Notes: generated by a model from the letters alone, not told the origin. Shown: positions 43,205-52,687, counted from the first letter of the stretch. The stretch: 64,000 nt of DNA from Alteromonas sp. V450 (GCF_001885075.1 NZ_MODU01000004.1:2604001-2668000), one strand, 5' to 3'. Made by a program: numbers and translations.

Positions 43205-43825
43205 TTACACGATGTGGCAGGCTTGCTCGAAACTTAAGCGAGGTAAGCGTTTATGTACTTTCTCTTTATCGCCGTAGCCAATGTTCAGTAAGAAATTCAC
43301 CTTCCACGTGCTATCTGAAAAGAAAGTTTCGTTAAGTAATGTGGGGTTGAAACCAGACATGGCGCCAGCGTCAAGGCCTAGGGCGCGAACGGCGCTTATT
43401 AAGTAAGCCCCTTGCATAGAGCTATTGCGCATGGCGGTCTCATAGGCCGCTTCTGGACTTGAAGTAAACCAACTTTTCGCATCTGCATAAGGGAATAACG
43501 TAGGAAGCTCTTCGTAGAACTCTTCGTCGTAGGCCACTATAACCGTACAGGGTGCGGTCATGGTTTGTTCAACATTACCGCTTGAAAGGCTAGGTTTGAG
43601 CTTTTCTCTCCCTTCATCTGAGGTAATGAAAACAAATCGCGCTGGGCTGCAATTTGCCGATGTCGAGCCTACTTTTACTAAATCGTACAGCTGTTTCAAC
43701 ACAGCTTCTGAAATAGGTTTGTCGTGCCATTTGGTGTGGGTATGCGCATCGGTAAAGAGTTGGGCTAGTCCAGCCTCGGCAAGCGGGCTAGTTGCTTTAA
43801 ACTCTGTATTTTGTGTATCAGTCAT
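43205..43825 (-). CDS. rutE: RutE malonic semialdehyde reductase
   Basis: Nitroreductase-fold flavoprotein of 206 residues reducing malonic semialdehyde to 3-hydroxypropionate in the Rut pathway. It contains [57 protein letters not shown] and [20 protein letters not shown], as in RutE proteins. It shares its substrate with MmsA encoded two genes downstream. A 178-base gap separates it from rutD, so a second promoter is possible. Confidence 0.93.
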   Translation of the reverse strand: MTDTQNTEFKATSPLAEAGLAQLFTDAHTHTKWHDKPISEAVLKQLYDLVKVGSTSANCSPARFVFITSDEGREKLKPSLSSGNVEQTMTAPCTVIVAYDEEFYEELPTLFPYADAKSWFTSSPEAAYETAMRNSSMQGAYLISAVRALGLDAGAMSGFNPTLLNETFFSDSTWKVNFLLNIGYGDKEKVHKRLPRLSFEQACHIV

Positions 43826-44003
43826 TTTAAATTCATTCCAGTTTTATCAGATCTTTTAAGCGCTACGCTATGCTCTCGGTTTTTACGCTTAGCGCTTTTT
43901 TAGCTATCACGTTATTGAAGCTGTAGCTTTGCAGCTTGTTTACAATGCATACGCCTCATCAGTTGAGAAACACCTCATAGCTTGATGCAGTGTCGTGTTC
44001 ACG

Positions 44004-44852
44004 TTAGGCCACTTGCCCTAAATAGCTGCGCAGCAGTTCATTAAACGCAATTGGGTTTGTAATGCTTGATGCATGCCCGCCGTATTCCATGACCGACAAT
44101 TCGGCGTTGGGCATAGCTTCAGCCAACATCTGTGAACGCTGCCACGGCACCAAGGTATCGTCTTTGTTGGCAAGCGCTAACGTTGGTGTGGTGATGGCGT
44201 GCAAACTCTTATCAATATTGAACGTACTAAGGGCACCAATGCGGGCGAGCAGATTTTCTTCGTTAGGGAAATGGTTGAGTAAGTGCGCCTCTTCCTCTGC
44301 CAAGTGGGCGGCATTCGCGGCTATCCAATCAGGCGGAAACAGCAGCAGCGCCTGAAGTTGCAAATACATGTCCTTTCTGCCTGCCGCCAATAACGCTTTG
44401 CGTATATTAAAGCAGCGCAATGTGTGCGGATTTGGACTGCTCCACGCATTTACCAGCACTAAACTTTGTAAAAGCTTAGGTTTAGACAAAGCAAGCTCAA
44501 GCCCCACCAAACCACCCAGCGCGTGACCGACGAAATGGCACGCTTGCACTTCAAGTTTTCTAAGAAGTGCAGCGAGTTCATCCGTCATATTTGAAATGCT
44601 GTAATTCGCTGGCAAGTCACCCACACTTTTGTTCGTGCCATAGTGATCGTAAGTAATCACTCTGTAATCTTGGGTAAAGTCAGCCAGTTGAGGCTGCCAA
44701 AATTTTGCTGCCCCGCCCAGTCCAGAACTAAACACAATCGTAGGTGCGTCGGGCGACGTTAAACCGTGAATCTCGTAATGTAACTTGTTGCCCACTTCAC
44801 CGTTCATTTCGCCGCTCATGTGGGCGTAGCCTGCCTGCGCATCAGAATGCAT
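44004..44852 (-). CDS. rutD: RutD aminoacrylate hydrolase
   Basis: Alpha/beta-hydrolase-fold protein of 282 residues acting after RutC on aminoacrylate in the Rut pathway. The nucleophile elbow reads FVGHALGGLVG: Ala replaces Ser, as in E. coli RutD, fitting a non-classical mechanism or a role in speeding spontaneous hydrolysis. Other marks are IVFSSGLGGAAKFWQPQLAD and the His-bearing MEYGGHASSITNP. The ATG at 44852 with AGG 8 bases before is preferred over GTG 44861. It has a roughly 20-residue N-terminal extension relative to E. coli. Confidence 0.9.
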   Translation of the reverse strand: MHSDAQAGYAHMSGEMNGEVGNKLHYEIHGLTSPDAPTIVFSSGLGGAAKFWQPQLADFTQDYRVITYDHYGTNKSVGDLPANYSISNMTDELAALLRKLEVQACHFVGHALGGLVGLELALSKPKLLQSLVLVNAWSSPNPHTLRCFNIRKALLAAGRKDMYLQLQALLLFPPDWIAANAAHLAEEEAHLLNHFPNEENLLARIGALSTFNIDKSLHAITTPTLALANKDDTLVPWQRSQMLAEAMPNAELSVMEYGGHASSITNPIAFNELLRSYLGQVA

Positions 44853-44910
44853 AAAGCTCACCTAAATAAAACCAATGGGCGCAGTTCGCGGGTAGTCCAA
44901 ACATAACCGT

Positions 44911-45294
44911 CTACCCAATGTGCGCTACAGATGCGATTTCAATTAAGGCCTCTGGTTTTACCAGCCCAACTTTAATGCAGTAACGCGCCGGTTTTTCACC
45001 TGGAAAGTATTCGGCGTACACCTTGTTTACCGCGGCGTAGTCATCCCAATCGGTAATAAAAATTGAGTTGAAAGTGACGTCATCCATAGTGCCGCCCGCT
45101 TCTTCGATGACGCTTTTAATGGTTTCTAAAACGTGGCGCGTTTGTGCTTCGGCGTCGCCCACGTGGACTACATCGTTGTTTTCGTCAAACGGTAAGGTAC
45201 CTGACACATATAGAATATTGTCAGCCATAGAGCCTGGAACAAAAGGAGCTATGGGTGTTGATGTACCTGCTGGAATAATGGCTTTCTTTGGCAT
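44911..45294 (-). CDS. rutC: RutC 3-aminoacrylate deaminase (RidA family)
   Basis: YjgF/RidA-family protein of 127 residues; it deaminates or reduces peroxyaminoacrylate-derived intermediates to aminoacrylate and its semialdehyde. It shows [53 protein letters not shown] and [18 protein letters not shown], with the Arg of the RidA active site in PARYC. It lies between rutB and rutD. Confidence 0.93.
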   Translation of the reverse strand: MPKKAIIPAGTSTPIAPFVPGSMADNILYVSGTLPFDENNDVVHVGDAEAQTRHVLETIKSVIEEAGGTMDDVTFNSIFITDWDDYAAVNKVYAEYFPGEKPARYCIKVGLVKPEALIEIASVAHIG

Positions 45295-45426
45295 GTTCTT
45301 ATCCTTTTCGTTGCGCTTTCTATACGTTGCTGCCTAGCGCCTATAAATGGTTTATTTCAAATTGTGCAAACTGATTTATCGCGTTGTTTTTGTCTGCGTG
45401 GCTACTAGATGCTAAGAAGAAAGCAC

Positions 45427-46161
45427 CTAACTCGTCCCTTCAAATACTTCACAGAACTGCGCGGTGGTAGACACCCACCCGAAAAACGTCTGAATGTTGA
45501 AAAGTGAGGCCTCGTGAATGTCTGGCGGGCCAGCTTGATATGCCGCATCGGCCAGCACCACACCAAAATATTCCAGATGGAAGCCATCGCGCAGCGTAGA
45601 TTCCACACACACATTGGTTGCAATGCCTGTAAACACTAAGTTGCGAATACCGCGTGCGCGCAGCATGCTGTCTAAATTAGTATTGTAAAAACCGCTGTAA
45701 CGGGTTTTAGGAATAATGATGTCGCCATCTTGAGGCTTTAGCGCATCGACAAGCGCGTAATCCCAAGTACCTTTGGCCAGCAAACTTCCCTTAAGCTCTG
45801 GTTGTTTGCGCATGGTTTTAAGGGCATTAGACTTATACCAGTTCGGCGAACCAGGGCCGCCGGCCTCTTTATAGTCGGCATCCCATCCATTTTGTAAGAA
45901 CACCACAGGCATGCCTGCAGCCCGCGCTGTTTCAAGCACTTTAGTGGTGTTTTCAATGACTGGCGCCGTAGTGGACACATCAAAACCCGCCTTGTCTAAG
46001 TAGCCGTTTTTACTGGCATAAGCGTTTTGCAAATCCACCACAATAACGGCAGTTTCCGCAGGGTTTAACGTCAACGGTTCAGGCTTAGCTGGCAGTACGG
46101 GCTGCCCTGTTTGACGTGCTTGAAAGCACCCTGAGACCTCAAATATTTCACCGGCTGACAT
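45427..46161 (-). CDS. rutB: RutB ureidoacrylate amidohydrolase
   Basis: Isochorismatase-fold cysteine hydrolase of 244 residues that cleaves ureidoacrylate (or its peracid) to carbamate and aminoacrylate. Catalytic residues are Asp in [14 protein letters not shown], Lys in [15 protein letters not shown] and Cys in [17 protein letters not shown]. Its ATG overlaps the rutA stop in TAATG. The C-terminus ends [10 protein letters not shown] 132-base gap precedes rutC. Confidence 0.95.
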   Translation of the reverse strand: MSAGEIFEVSGCFQARQTGQPVLPAKPEPLTLNPAETAVIVVDLQNAYASKNGYLDKAGFDVSTTAPVIENTTKVLETARAAGMPVVFLQNGWDADYKEAGGPGSPNWYKSNALKTMRKQPELKGSLLAKGTWDYALVDALKPQDGDIIIPKTRYSGFYNTNLDSMLRARGIRNLVFTGIATNVCVESTLRDGFHLEYFGVVLADAAYQAGPPDIHEASLFNIQTFFGWVSTTAQFCEVFEGTS

Positions 46162-47249
46162 TAGGCGGCTCCCGATGTGCTAAGCAAGTGCTGACGGGAT
46201 TTCATTAGCGGCTGAATTTTAGTGCCGAAATCATCCATGCCTTTAAGGAAGTCATCGAAGGTCAGCAATACACCTTCACAGCCCGGCACTGTGGCTATTT
46301 CATCAAGCATAGAGGCCACCGACTCATAGGAACCCACCAGCGTCCCCATGTTCAGGTTTACTGCTGAGGTTGGGTTGGTCATATCGCGGATATTCGTGTC
46401 TTTACCCGATTTCTTATCAGCAGCTCCTTGCGTTGCCATCCAGTCCAACGCGGACTGATCTTTGCCGTCTTTATAGCTTTCCCATTTCGCCATGGCGGCT
46501 TCATCCGTCTCATCGGCAATAACCATGATAAGTACCGCTGAACCTACGCTGCGACCGTGTTTTTCAGCCGCTTCAGTTAAGCGCGCTGCGGTTGGTGCAA
46601 AAGCGGTAGGTGTATTTACGCCTTTACCAAAGCAGAAATTATAGTCGGCATGACGGGCAGAGAAATCCATGCCTGCTGCGCTTTGACCGGCACAGATAAG
46701 TGGAATTTTTCGCTGTGGCTTGGGCAACATTCGGCAATCATCCATTTGGAAATGCTCGCCTTTAAAATCGCTTTTTCCGGTTTCCCATAATTCTTTGACT
46801 ACCTGAATGTATTCATCCAAATACTCATAGCGGTTACCGAAAAATTCATCGCCCGGCCACATACCCATTTGCGAGTATTCAGGGCGTTGCCAGCCAGTGA
46901 CTAGGTTTACGCCAAAACGTCCGTTGGAGATAGAGTCGATGGTACTGGCCATGCGCGCCATGATTGCAGGCGGCAAGACTAGTGTGGCAGCCGTGGCATA
47001 TAGTTGAATTTTTGAGGTAACAGCAGCAAGGCCTGCCATTAACGTAAACGACTCTAAGTTGTAGTCCCAAAATTCGGTTTCACCGCCAAACCCTCGCAGT
47101 TTGATCATAGAGAGCGCAAAATCCATATCGTACTTTTCAGCCTTCATTACAATCTCTTTGTTGAGATCGAAGGAAGGTTTGAACTGAGGCGAATTTTTCG
47201 AAATTAACCAGCCGTTGTTACCAATTGGAATAAATACACCTATATCCAT
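46161..47249 (-). CDS. rutA: RutA pyrimidine monooxygenase
   Basis: FMN-dependent luciferase-like monooxygenase opening uracil or thymine between N3 and C4. The protein has 362 residues from ATG 47249, which has AGAGGGA upstream; an in-frame start at 47315 would add 22 residues not expected in RutA. Marks are [56 protein letters not shown] and [20 protein letters not shown]. It is the first gene of the cluster, divergent from rutR. Confidence 0.96.
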   Translation of the reverse strand: MDIGVFIPIGNNGWLISKNSPQFKPSFDLNKEIVMKAEKYDMDFALSMIKLRGFGGETEFWDYNLESFTLMAGLAAVTSKIQLYATAATLVLPPAIMARMASTIDSISNGRFGVNLVTGWQRPEYSQMGMWPGDEFFGNRYEYLDEYIQVVKELWETGKSDFKGEHFQMDDCRMLPKPQRKIPLICAGQSAAGMDFSARHADYNFCFGKGVNTPTAFAPTAARLTEAAEKHGRSVGSAVLIMVIADETDEAAMAKWESYKDGKDQSALDWMATQGAADKKSGKDTNIRDMTNPTSAVNLNMGTLVGSYESVASMLDEIATVPGCEGVLLTFDDFLKGMDDFGTKIQPLMKSRQHLLSTSGAA

Positions 47250-47402
47250 GTTGTTCCCTCTGCTTGTTTGCGTTTTAAGCGGTTTACCCCGCTTTTTTAA
47301 GGTTGCCGAATTCAAAACATTGAAGTGGCGGTATACATAGTGAACAGCATAAAGCAGGCCAATTTATTAAATCTCTAATTTTCAACAACTTAAGAGTTAT
47401 CG

Positions 47403-47432
47403 AAATTGAAATTAGACCCTTTGGTTCAATTT
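47403..47432. promoter_or_regulatory. Candidate RutR operator
   Basis: In the rutA-rutR gap, TAGACC-CTTT-GGTTCA (47413-47428) resembles the E. coli RutR site TTGACC-ANNT-GGTCAA: spacing is identical and 9 of 12 half-site bases match. A second dyad overlaps it, AAATTGAA (47403-47410) with TTCAATTT (47425-47432). Either could be bound by the TetR dimer. Confidence 0.5.
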
Positions 47433-47557
47433 GGAACATCCAGTCCAGTGCAACTGAACTTAATTGGTGCATATTTGTGCAAATGGGTTTATAGGTGAGA
47501 AAACTGCGCGTAAACTATGCGCTAGATTGTAGAAATCCGGTTAAGAAGAATCGAGTA

Positions 47558-48232
47558 GTGAGCAAATCTGAAGACCAAGTAAATACAAAAACAGTAAGAG
47601 CATTTAGCCCTAAAACCCAAAAGCGGCGAGAAAAGGCGCTTCAAGAAAAGCGCACACGTATTATGGATGCAGCGCTATCTTTGTTTGCAAAAAACGGCGT
47701 TAACGGCACAACGGTAGAGCAAGTTTCTGAGTTAGCGAATGTCTCAAAAAGTAATTTATTGTATTACTTTAAAAGTAAAGAGGGTTTGTACTTATCGGTT
47801 ATTACCCACCTTTTAGATGTGTGGTTAACGCCTCTTCAGAGCTTTTCAGCAGAACAAGACCCTATAGAAACCCTGAGCGACTACATTAAAGTAAAACTTG
47901 AAATGTCGAGGGACAATCCCGCTGAATCTAAGCTTTTTTGTATGGAAGTGGTACAAGGTGCCCCTCTTTTAATAAAGGAATTAGAAACGCCGCTCAAAAC
48001 ACTGCTGGACGCGAAAAGCGCCGTCATTATCGAATGGATTGAAGCGGGTAAGCTAAAGCCTGTTGATCCTATACACTTGATATTCAGCATTTGGGCCATT
48101 ACTCAGCATTACGCCGATTTCAGCGTGCAGATCAAAGCCGTAACTGGTAAAGATTTAAGCGATCCCGCTTTCTTCGAGAGCACGCTAAGCAACATTCAGC
48201 ACATTATTTTAGGCGGGCTAAAGCCAGCGTAA
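47558..48232 (+). CDS. rutR: RutR, TetR-family pyrimidine regulator
   Basis: TetR-family repressor of 224 residues from GTG 47558 (MSKSEDQ after translation); an earlier GTG at 47495 would add 21 residues. The HTH reads RIMDAALSLFAKNGVNGTTV and LANVSKSNLLYYFKSKEGLY. The ligand domain contains KLEMSRDNPAESKLFCMEVV, GAPLLIKEL and HLIFSIWAITQHYADFSVQI, all closely like E. coli RutR, which binds uracil and thymine. It is divergent from rutA; derepression by uracil is expected. Confidence 0.93.
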   Translation: MSKSEDQVNTKTVRAFSPKTQKRREKALQEKRTRIMDAALSLFAKNGVNGTTVEQVSELANVSKSNLLYYFKSKEGLYLSVITHLLDVWLTPLQSFSAEQDPIETLSDYIKVKLEMSRDNPAESKLFCMEVVQGAPLLIKELETPLKTLLDAKSAVIIEWIEAGKLKPVDPIHLIFSIWAITQHYADFSVQIKAVTGKDLSDPAFFESTLSNIQHIILGGLKPA

Positions 48233-48319
48233 TACTTGATGCATGAGTTGCCATGGGCGTGGAATAAATTTGAGGGAGGGTCTTTTGGCGCTCTCGCATG
48301 TGGAGGACATTAACCACTC

Positions 48320-48991
48320 TTACAATGGTAATAGTGACGAACTTTCTTTCAAAAAACCTTCCAGTCGCTCGACCTGGATAATTGCCACGCCCCCGTAGCG
48401 CTTTTCAATCAACTTTAAATCATACAGCTTCGTTAATGATTTATGTGCGGTAAGTACGGTAACGCCCAATCTTTCAGCATAATCGCTTTGCCTTAACGGT
48501 ATAAAGACGTGCTTAGAGGTAAGATACGATTGATAAATTAGCTTAGCTAACTGGACGTGAGTGGGTAAGCGTCGAATATCATCCAACCTTTCCAGCGCCG
48601 AGTGAAGCTTTATTGCCAGTGACCGGGTGATGAATTCAGCAATCGCTGGATGTTGGCTTGTCAGAGAACGAAAAGCAGGTTCAGGTATTTGTAATACCTT
48701 ACATTCCGTTAGCGCTTCAGCGTGATGCGTTCTTGCAAGTGATGCATACAATGTGAACTCGCCAAACGTATCTCCTCGTTGCAATACAGTAGTAATTTGA
48801 TAACTGCCGTCCAGGCCATAATTACCAATCTTTACTTCTCCTGATACCACAACAGACAGCCCTTTGTTTTTACTTCCCCTATCGTGAATTGTCGCGGTAG
48901 CCGCATAGGTTCTTAGCGTTCCAAAAGGCAAACAAAGCGCGACGTATTCGTCAGGCATAATGGTTTGCTGTTTGCCGTGAATGTAAGACAT
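48320..48991 (-). CDS. Crp/Fnr-family transcriptional regulator
   Basis: Regulator of 223 residues from ATG 48991. The N-terminal cyclic-nucleotide-binding-like beta-roll spans about residues 15-120 (GLSVVVSGEVKIG, RGDTFGEFTLYASL). The dimer helix follows, then a C-terminal winged helix (IPLRQSDYAERLGVTVLTAHKSL, about 165-188). The FNR cysteines are absent, so no Fe-S sensing. Divergent from the sterol-desaturase-family gene over 86 bases, its most likely target. Effector unknown. Confidence 0.88.
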   Translation of the reverse strand: MSYIHGKQQTIMPDEYVALCLPFGTLRTYAATATIHDRGSKNKGLSVVVSGEVKIGNYGLDGSYQITTVLQRGDTFGEFTLYASLARTHHAEALTECKVLQIPEPAFRSLTSQHPAIAEFITRSLAIKLHSALERLDDIRRLPTHVQLAKLIYQSYLTSKHVFIPLRQSDYAERLGVTVLTAHKSLTKLYDLKLIEKRYGGVAIIQVERLEGFLKESSSLLPL

Positions 48992-49077
48992 GACATTCAA
49001 ATCTATACAAGTATATATTCTTGCATGTTAACGCAATGTAAATTCACTCTCAACAATCTCTTGGTGGGAGTTATTAC

Positions 49078-49983
49078 ATGGGTTATCAATGGGCAATTTT
49101 AGCGGTTTTTATCACGTTTGCTTTGCTGGAAGCGAAGAACGGTAAGCTATTTAAAAAAGCGACAGAAGTGAGCGATGATGGAAAAGTAGAGCTCATAGGT
49201 ACGTTACTTTTATTTATTGTAACCCAGCCACTGGTTCTCTTTTGTTCTGCAACAATGATGGCGTTGGCATTTCCTCAACTTCAGGGAATACTTGTAGATT
49301 CCCATGTTCTTGCGCACATAGCGCTACTTTTGATTTTCGATGACATGATGCAATATTGGTGGCATAGGCTTTCACATTCCACCCGATTTCTTTACAACTT
49401 ACATAGAGCCCACCATAACGCTAAGTACATGAGCGTTCGCATTATTTACAGAAATAACTTTTTCTATTACCTGTTTATGCCTTCGCTATGGTTTTCCGGT
49501 GCACTGATTTACCTAGGATTGGGTTGGACCTATGCCTTTTACTTGGTGGTTAAACTTACCGTTATCACCGGCGCACACGCAGAGTGGAAATGGGACAAAA
49601 CACTGTACAGTATTCGGTGGTTACATCCTGTAGCCTGGGTAATTGAGCGCACGATATCAACGCCTTCTACACATAGTGCGCATCATGGATTAAAAGCCGA
49701 TGACGGCGTGACCAACTACAAAGGTAATTATGGAAATCTGTTGTTCTTCTGGGATGTGCTATTTGGTACCGCTAAGATCACCAGGCAGTATCCTGCACAA
49801 TACGGTATTGAGGGGATGTTTTACGCCAACTGGAAAGAACAGCTTATTTGGCCGCTTTATAAAACACCGCGAAAGCCTAAAGTAGTGCAAAGTCCTTCAA
49901 CGAAAGTGAACGATGCTAGCCAACCTTTGATACCGAACACAAAACAAATACCCACGAGTGAAACAATTGAAAGTAAAGCTTAG
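49078..49983 (+). CDS. Sterol desaturase / fatty acid hydroxylase superfamily protein
   Basis: Membrane di-iron oxygenase of 301 residues with about five hydrophobic segments. The eight-histidine clusters are present: HRLSH (near residue 99), HRAHH (near 113) and HSAHH (near 203), plus His in AHAEW. The family hydroxylates or desaturates lipids and alkylglycerols; the substrate here is unknown. The C-terminal 40 residues are hydrophilic (SPSTKVNDASQPLIP). It is probably controlled by the divergent Crp/Fnr regulator. Confidence 0.86.
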   Translation: MGYQWAILAVFITFALLEAKNGKLFKKATEVSDDGKVELIGTLLLFIVTQPLVLFCSATMMALAFPQLQGILVDSHVLAHIALLLIFDDMMQYWWHRLSHSTRFLYNLHRAHHNAKYMSVRIIYRNNFFYYLFMPSLWFSGALIYLGLGWTYAFYLVVKLTVITGAHAEWKWDKTLYSIRWLHPVAWVIERTISTPSTHSAHHGLKADDGVTNYKGNYGNLLFFWDVLFGTAKITRQYPAQYGIEGMFYANWKEQLIWPLYKTPRKPKVVQSPSTKVNDASQPLIPNTKQIPTSETIESKA

Positions 49984-50052
49984 CGCATTGATACGCAGCA
50001 AGTGGGTTCGTGCTAGACTAGGGTCTTAATTTAGAACAAGCAGCGGCACTTT

Positions 50053-50271
50053 ATGAATCAACAACCTAATAATCCCTTACATGGCTTAACGCTAGAGAAA
50101 ATCGTCACGCAACTTCACGAGCGTTACGGATGGGATGGATTGTATTACCGCATCAAAGTGAACTGCTTTAATAACGATCCTTCGATTAAATCGTCTCTTA
50201 AGTTTCTTAGAAAGACCCAGTGGGCGCGAGACAAAGTAGAACAGCTCTATATTCAAACGTTTAGTGATTAG
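50053..50271 (+). CDS. VF530 family small protein (DUF2132)
   Basis: Protein of 72 residues beginning [39 protein letters not shown] and [20 protein letters not shown] are the DUF2132/VF530 signature; a family structure suggested a DNA-binding fold. It is cytoplasmic and monocistronic. A single half-copy of the GACCCC repeat lies just downstream (50290-50299). Confidence 0.88.
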   Translation: MNQQPNNPLHGLTLEKIVTQLHERYGWDGLYYRIKVNCFNNDPSIKSSLKFLRKTQWARDKVEQLYIQTFSD

Positions 50272-50310
50272 AATAGCGTAGCGTTTTACACTGACCCCAT
50301 TATTTCTAGC

Positions 50311-51201
50311 CTAAGCGTCTTTGTAGAGTGTAGTTATCCACTTTTCTTCAGTAATAAAGTTCCAGCTCCAATCAGCCCACTTTTCATCTAAGCCCATCGC
50401 TTTAACTTCATCAAGGGTTTTGCCGTCTTGCTTGAGCGTCTTAACATAGTTAAAAGTTTCACTGATCATAGCTAAAAACGCGGTATATTCTTGCTTGTTA
50501 CTAATGTCGCCGTGACCCGGAATAATAACCGTTTCGTCATTTATTTTTGCCAGCAACTGCTCTACCGATTCCATGTAGCCTTCTACATTGCCACCTGCAC
50601 CTTGGTCAATGTAGGGAAAACGGCCATTGAAGAATAAGTCGCCCGTGTGCATAACGTTGGGTTGCTCAAACCACACTACACTATCGCCATCAGTGTGACC
50701 TACCGCTAAATGCATGACGTGAAGGGTCTCACCATTAAAGTAAATCTTAATTCCATCTTCATAGGTAATGGTTGGCAGCGCTTCCGGTTTTATCTTTTCA
50801 TCGTTAGCAAGGCGTACACGCACATTCTCATGGGCAAGAATAGTTGCCCCCTTATGACTATGGAAAAATGCATTAGAACCTGTGTGATCGCCGTGATAAT
50901 GCGTGTTTATCACATATTTAGGCTTATCGCTGCCTAGTTCACCAAGCTGTGCTGCTATTTTTTCAGCCAGTGGCGCAAATTGATCGTCGATGATAAGAAC
51001 ACCGTCTTCACCAGCTGATACGCCAATATTTCCACCTGCGCCTGTAAGCATGTGCACAGAGCCTTTTATCGCGGTTGCCTTTACTTCAACATCGGCGAAC
51101 CTGTCTTGTGCATTTGCGGGATTAGCCGCTGAATAAATTAAAGGGCTAGTAGCTATAAACGCAGCCATAATGTGGGCGCTAAAACGAGGGGCAGTTTTCA
51201 T
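50311..51201 (-). CDS. Periplasmic metallo-beta-lactamase fold hydrolase
   Basis: Exported MBL-fold hydrolase of 296 residues. A signal peptide covers about residues 1-31 (ending ANPANAQDRF). Metal ligands are NTHYHGDHTGSNAFF, HLAVGHTDGDSVVWF, MHTGDLFFNGRFPY and IIPGHGDIS. The C-terminal stretch has DEKWADWSWNFITEEKW. The family includes SoxH-like and quinoprotein-relay hydrolases as well as lactamases; no antibiotic target can be claimed. It is monocistronic. Confidence 0.87.
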   Translation of the reverse strand: MKTAPRFSAHIMAAFIATSPLIYSAANPANAQDRFADVEVKATAIKGSVHMLTGAGGNIGVSAGEDGVLIIDDQFAPLAEKIAAQLGELGSDKPKYVINTHYHGDHTGSNAFFHSHKGATILAHENVRVRLANDEKIKPEALPTITYEDGIKIYFNGETLHVMHLAVGHTDGDSVVWFEQPNVMHTGDLFFNGRFPYIDQGAGGNVEGYMESVEQLLAKINDETVIIPGHGDISNKQEYTAFLAMISETFNYVKTLKQDGKTLDEVKAMGLDEKWADWSWNFITEEKWITTLYKDA

Positions 51202-51264
51202 TATTATTTCCTTGTAAGAAGCCTGTTTTAATAAGACCTCTTACACTATGACCTAATTTCACAA

Positions 51265-51513
51265 TTAGATCATTTTTTCATCTTCAGGGATATCACCAAC
51301 ATAAGCAAAACGAGGAAGTGTCTCTCCGTCTTTTTCCACTGACTCTACAAACATACCCAGAGGGCGAACCCATAACGCTTTTTCGCCATAACACGGCCGA
51401 TATACCACTAGCTTACTTTCGTCTTCTGAATGTGTAGCCACTTCATATACATCGTATAGATTACCTTTGTAGTGCTTATAGCGGCCGGGGGTTTTGAGTT
51501 GTTTTGAGTCCAT
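51265..51513 (-). CDS. DUF1653 family protein
   Basis: Small cytoplasmic protein of 82 residues. The DUF1653 pattern is visible: GRYKHYKGNLYDVYEVATHS, KLVVYRPCYGEKALWVRPLG and MFVESVEKDGETLPRFAYV. The family is SH3-like and of unknown function. It lies 50 bases after dinB and may be cotranscribed with it, hence under SOS control. Confidence 0.87.
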   Translation of the reverse strand: MDSKQLKTPGRYKHYKGNLYDVYEVATHSEDESKLVVYRPCYGEKALWVRPLGMFVESVEKDGETLPRFAYVGDIPEDEKMI

Positions 51514-51563
51514 AGTGACCTTCGAGATAAATGTTGCGTCAGAGAATAAGGCGCTAGTGTTAA

Positions 51564-52637
51564 TTAAATCTGCTCAAAAGGCAAAACCAGCTGTTGTGTC
51601 GATTGGTCGGCTGCAAGACCAATATGTACGCCTACAAGACGGATGCCACGCCCTGTTGCTCGCTCGAAAGCTTCCTGCATTAGTGTGTGAAAATACGCTT
51701 CATTAAGCGCCGCGCTGCGGTGCTCAACAGTCGTTAGCTGAAAGTCGTTAAACTTAAGCTTTACGCCTTGGGTGCGAATACGCACAGGCTTGCCTGTGCG
51801 CTTTTTATGGTTTTCCATACGCTGCTGAAGCTTTTCAAACAAATGGGGCAAGAAGTCGATGCATTGCTCGATAGTGTGTATATCTTCATTTAGCGTGCGC
51901 TCTACACCTATAGACTTGCGCTCTCGCGATACCGACAATTCACGCTCATCAATACCATGAGCCCGTTCCCACAGTACACTACCGAACTTACCCAGTTCTT
52001 TTTGAATGCGCTCAAAAGGATACTGGCGAACATCGTTACAGGTATTAAGCCCCATACGCTGAAGCTTTTGCATAGTAACTTTGCCCACGCCTGGAATTTT
52101 CTTTAGCGGCATTTCGCGTACAAAGGCATCGAGATTATCGGGCGTGATCACACAAATGCCGTTGGGCTTGTTTTCGTCACTGGCTACTTTCGCCACGAAT
52201 TTGCAAGGCGCGACCCCTGCTGAAGCGGTAAGACCTAACTCCCTTTCAATACGAGCGCGTATTTCTTCCGCAATTAACGTGGCACTGCCCCCACAAAACT
52301 CACTATTGGTCACGTCCAAATAGGCTTCATCTAATGATAGGGGCTCAATAAGGTCGGTGTAGTCTGCAAAAATCTTACGTATTTTTTGCGACTCGGCAGC
52401 GTATACATCCATACGCCCCTTTACGAGGGTTAGATTTGGACAAAGCTTTAAGGCATACGCTGTGGCCATAGCTGAGCGCACACCAAATTTGCGGGCAGGA
52501 TAGTTGCAGGTAGAAATAACCCCACGACGGTCGGCACTGCCACCAATGGCAATAGGAATATCGCGCAAGGCTGGGTTGTCGCGCATTTCAACTGCGGCAT
52601 AAAAACAATCCATGTCGACGTGGATAATTTTTCGCAT
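51564..52637 (-). CDS. dinB: DNA polymerase IV
   Basis: Error-prone Y-family polymerase of 357 residues for translesion synthesis. Catalytic carboxylates are in [17 protein letters not shown] (Asp8) and [10 protein letters not shown] (Asp and Glu near 103-104). Also present are [21 protein letters not shown], the helix-hairpin-helix [17 protein letters not shown], and the C-terminal beta-clamp-binding peptide [11 protein letters not shown] perfect LexA box lies 34 bases upstream of the start, so it is SOS-regulated. Confidence 0.97.
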   Translation of the reverse strand: MRKIIHVDMDCFYAAVEMRDNPALRDIPIAIGGSADRRGVISTCNYPARKFGVRSAMATAYALKLCPNLTLVKGRMDVYAAESQKIRKIFADYTDLIEPLSLDEAYLDVTNSEFCGGSATLIAEEIRARIERELGLTASAGVAPCKFVAKVASDENKPNGICVITPDNLDAFVREMPLKKIPGVGKVTMQKLQRMGLNTCNDVRQYPFERIQKELGKFGSVLWERAHGIDERELSVSRERKSIGVERTLNEDIHTIEQCIDFLPHLFEKLQQRMENHKKRTGKPVRIRTQGVKLKFNDFQLTTVEHRSAALNEAYFHTLMQEAFERATGRGIRLVGVHIGLAADQSTQQLVLPFEQI

Positions 52638-52671
52638 TACCTGCCTTTGCTCTTAACGTGCTCACACGAGA

Positions 52672-52687
52672 CTGTACAAAAAGACAG
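52672..52687 (-). promoter_or_regulatory. LexA (SOS) box upstream of dinB
   Basis: CTGT-N8-ACAG on the minus strand, with inner sequence CTTTTTGT. It is a perfect match to the gammaproteobacterial LexA consensus outer bases, about 35 bases before the dinB ATG. Confidence 0.88.

Noticed and set aside
49078-49983. Beta-carotene hydroxylase
   Set aside because: The His clusters fit the wider sterol-desaturase superfamily, and no carotenoid genes are nearby.
50311-51201. Antibiotic-resistance metallo-beta-lactamase
   Set aside because: The fold and zinc motif are shared by many hydrolases; nothing seen ties it to the true lactamase subclasses.
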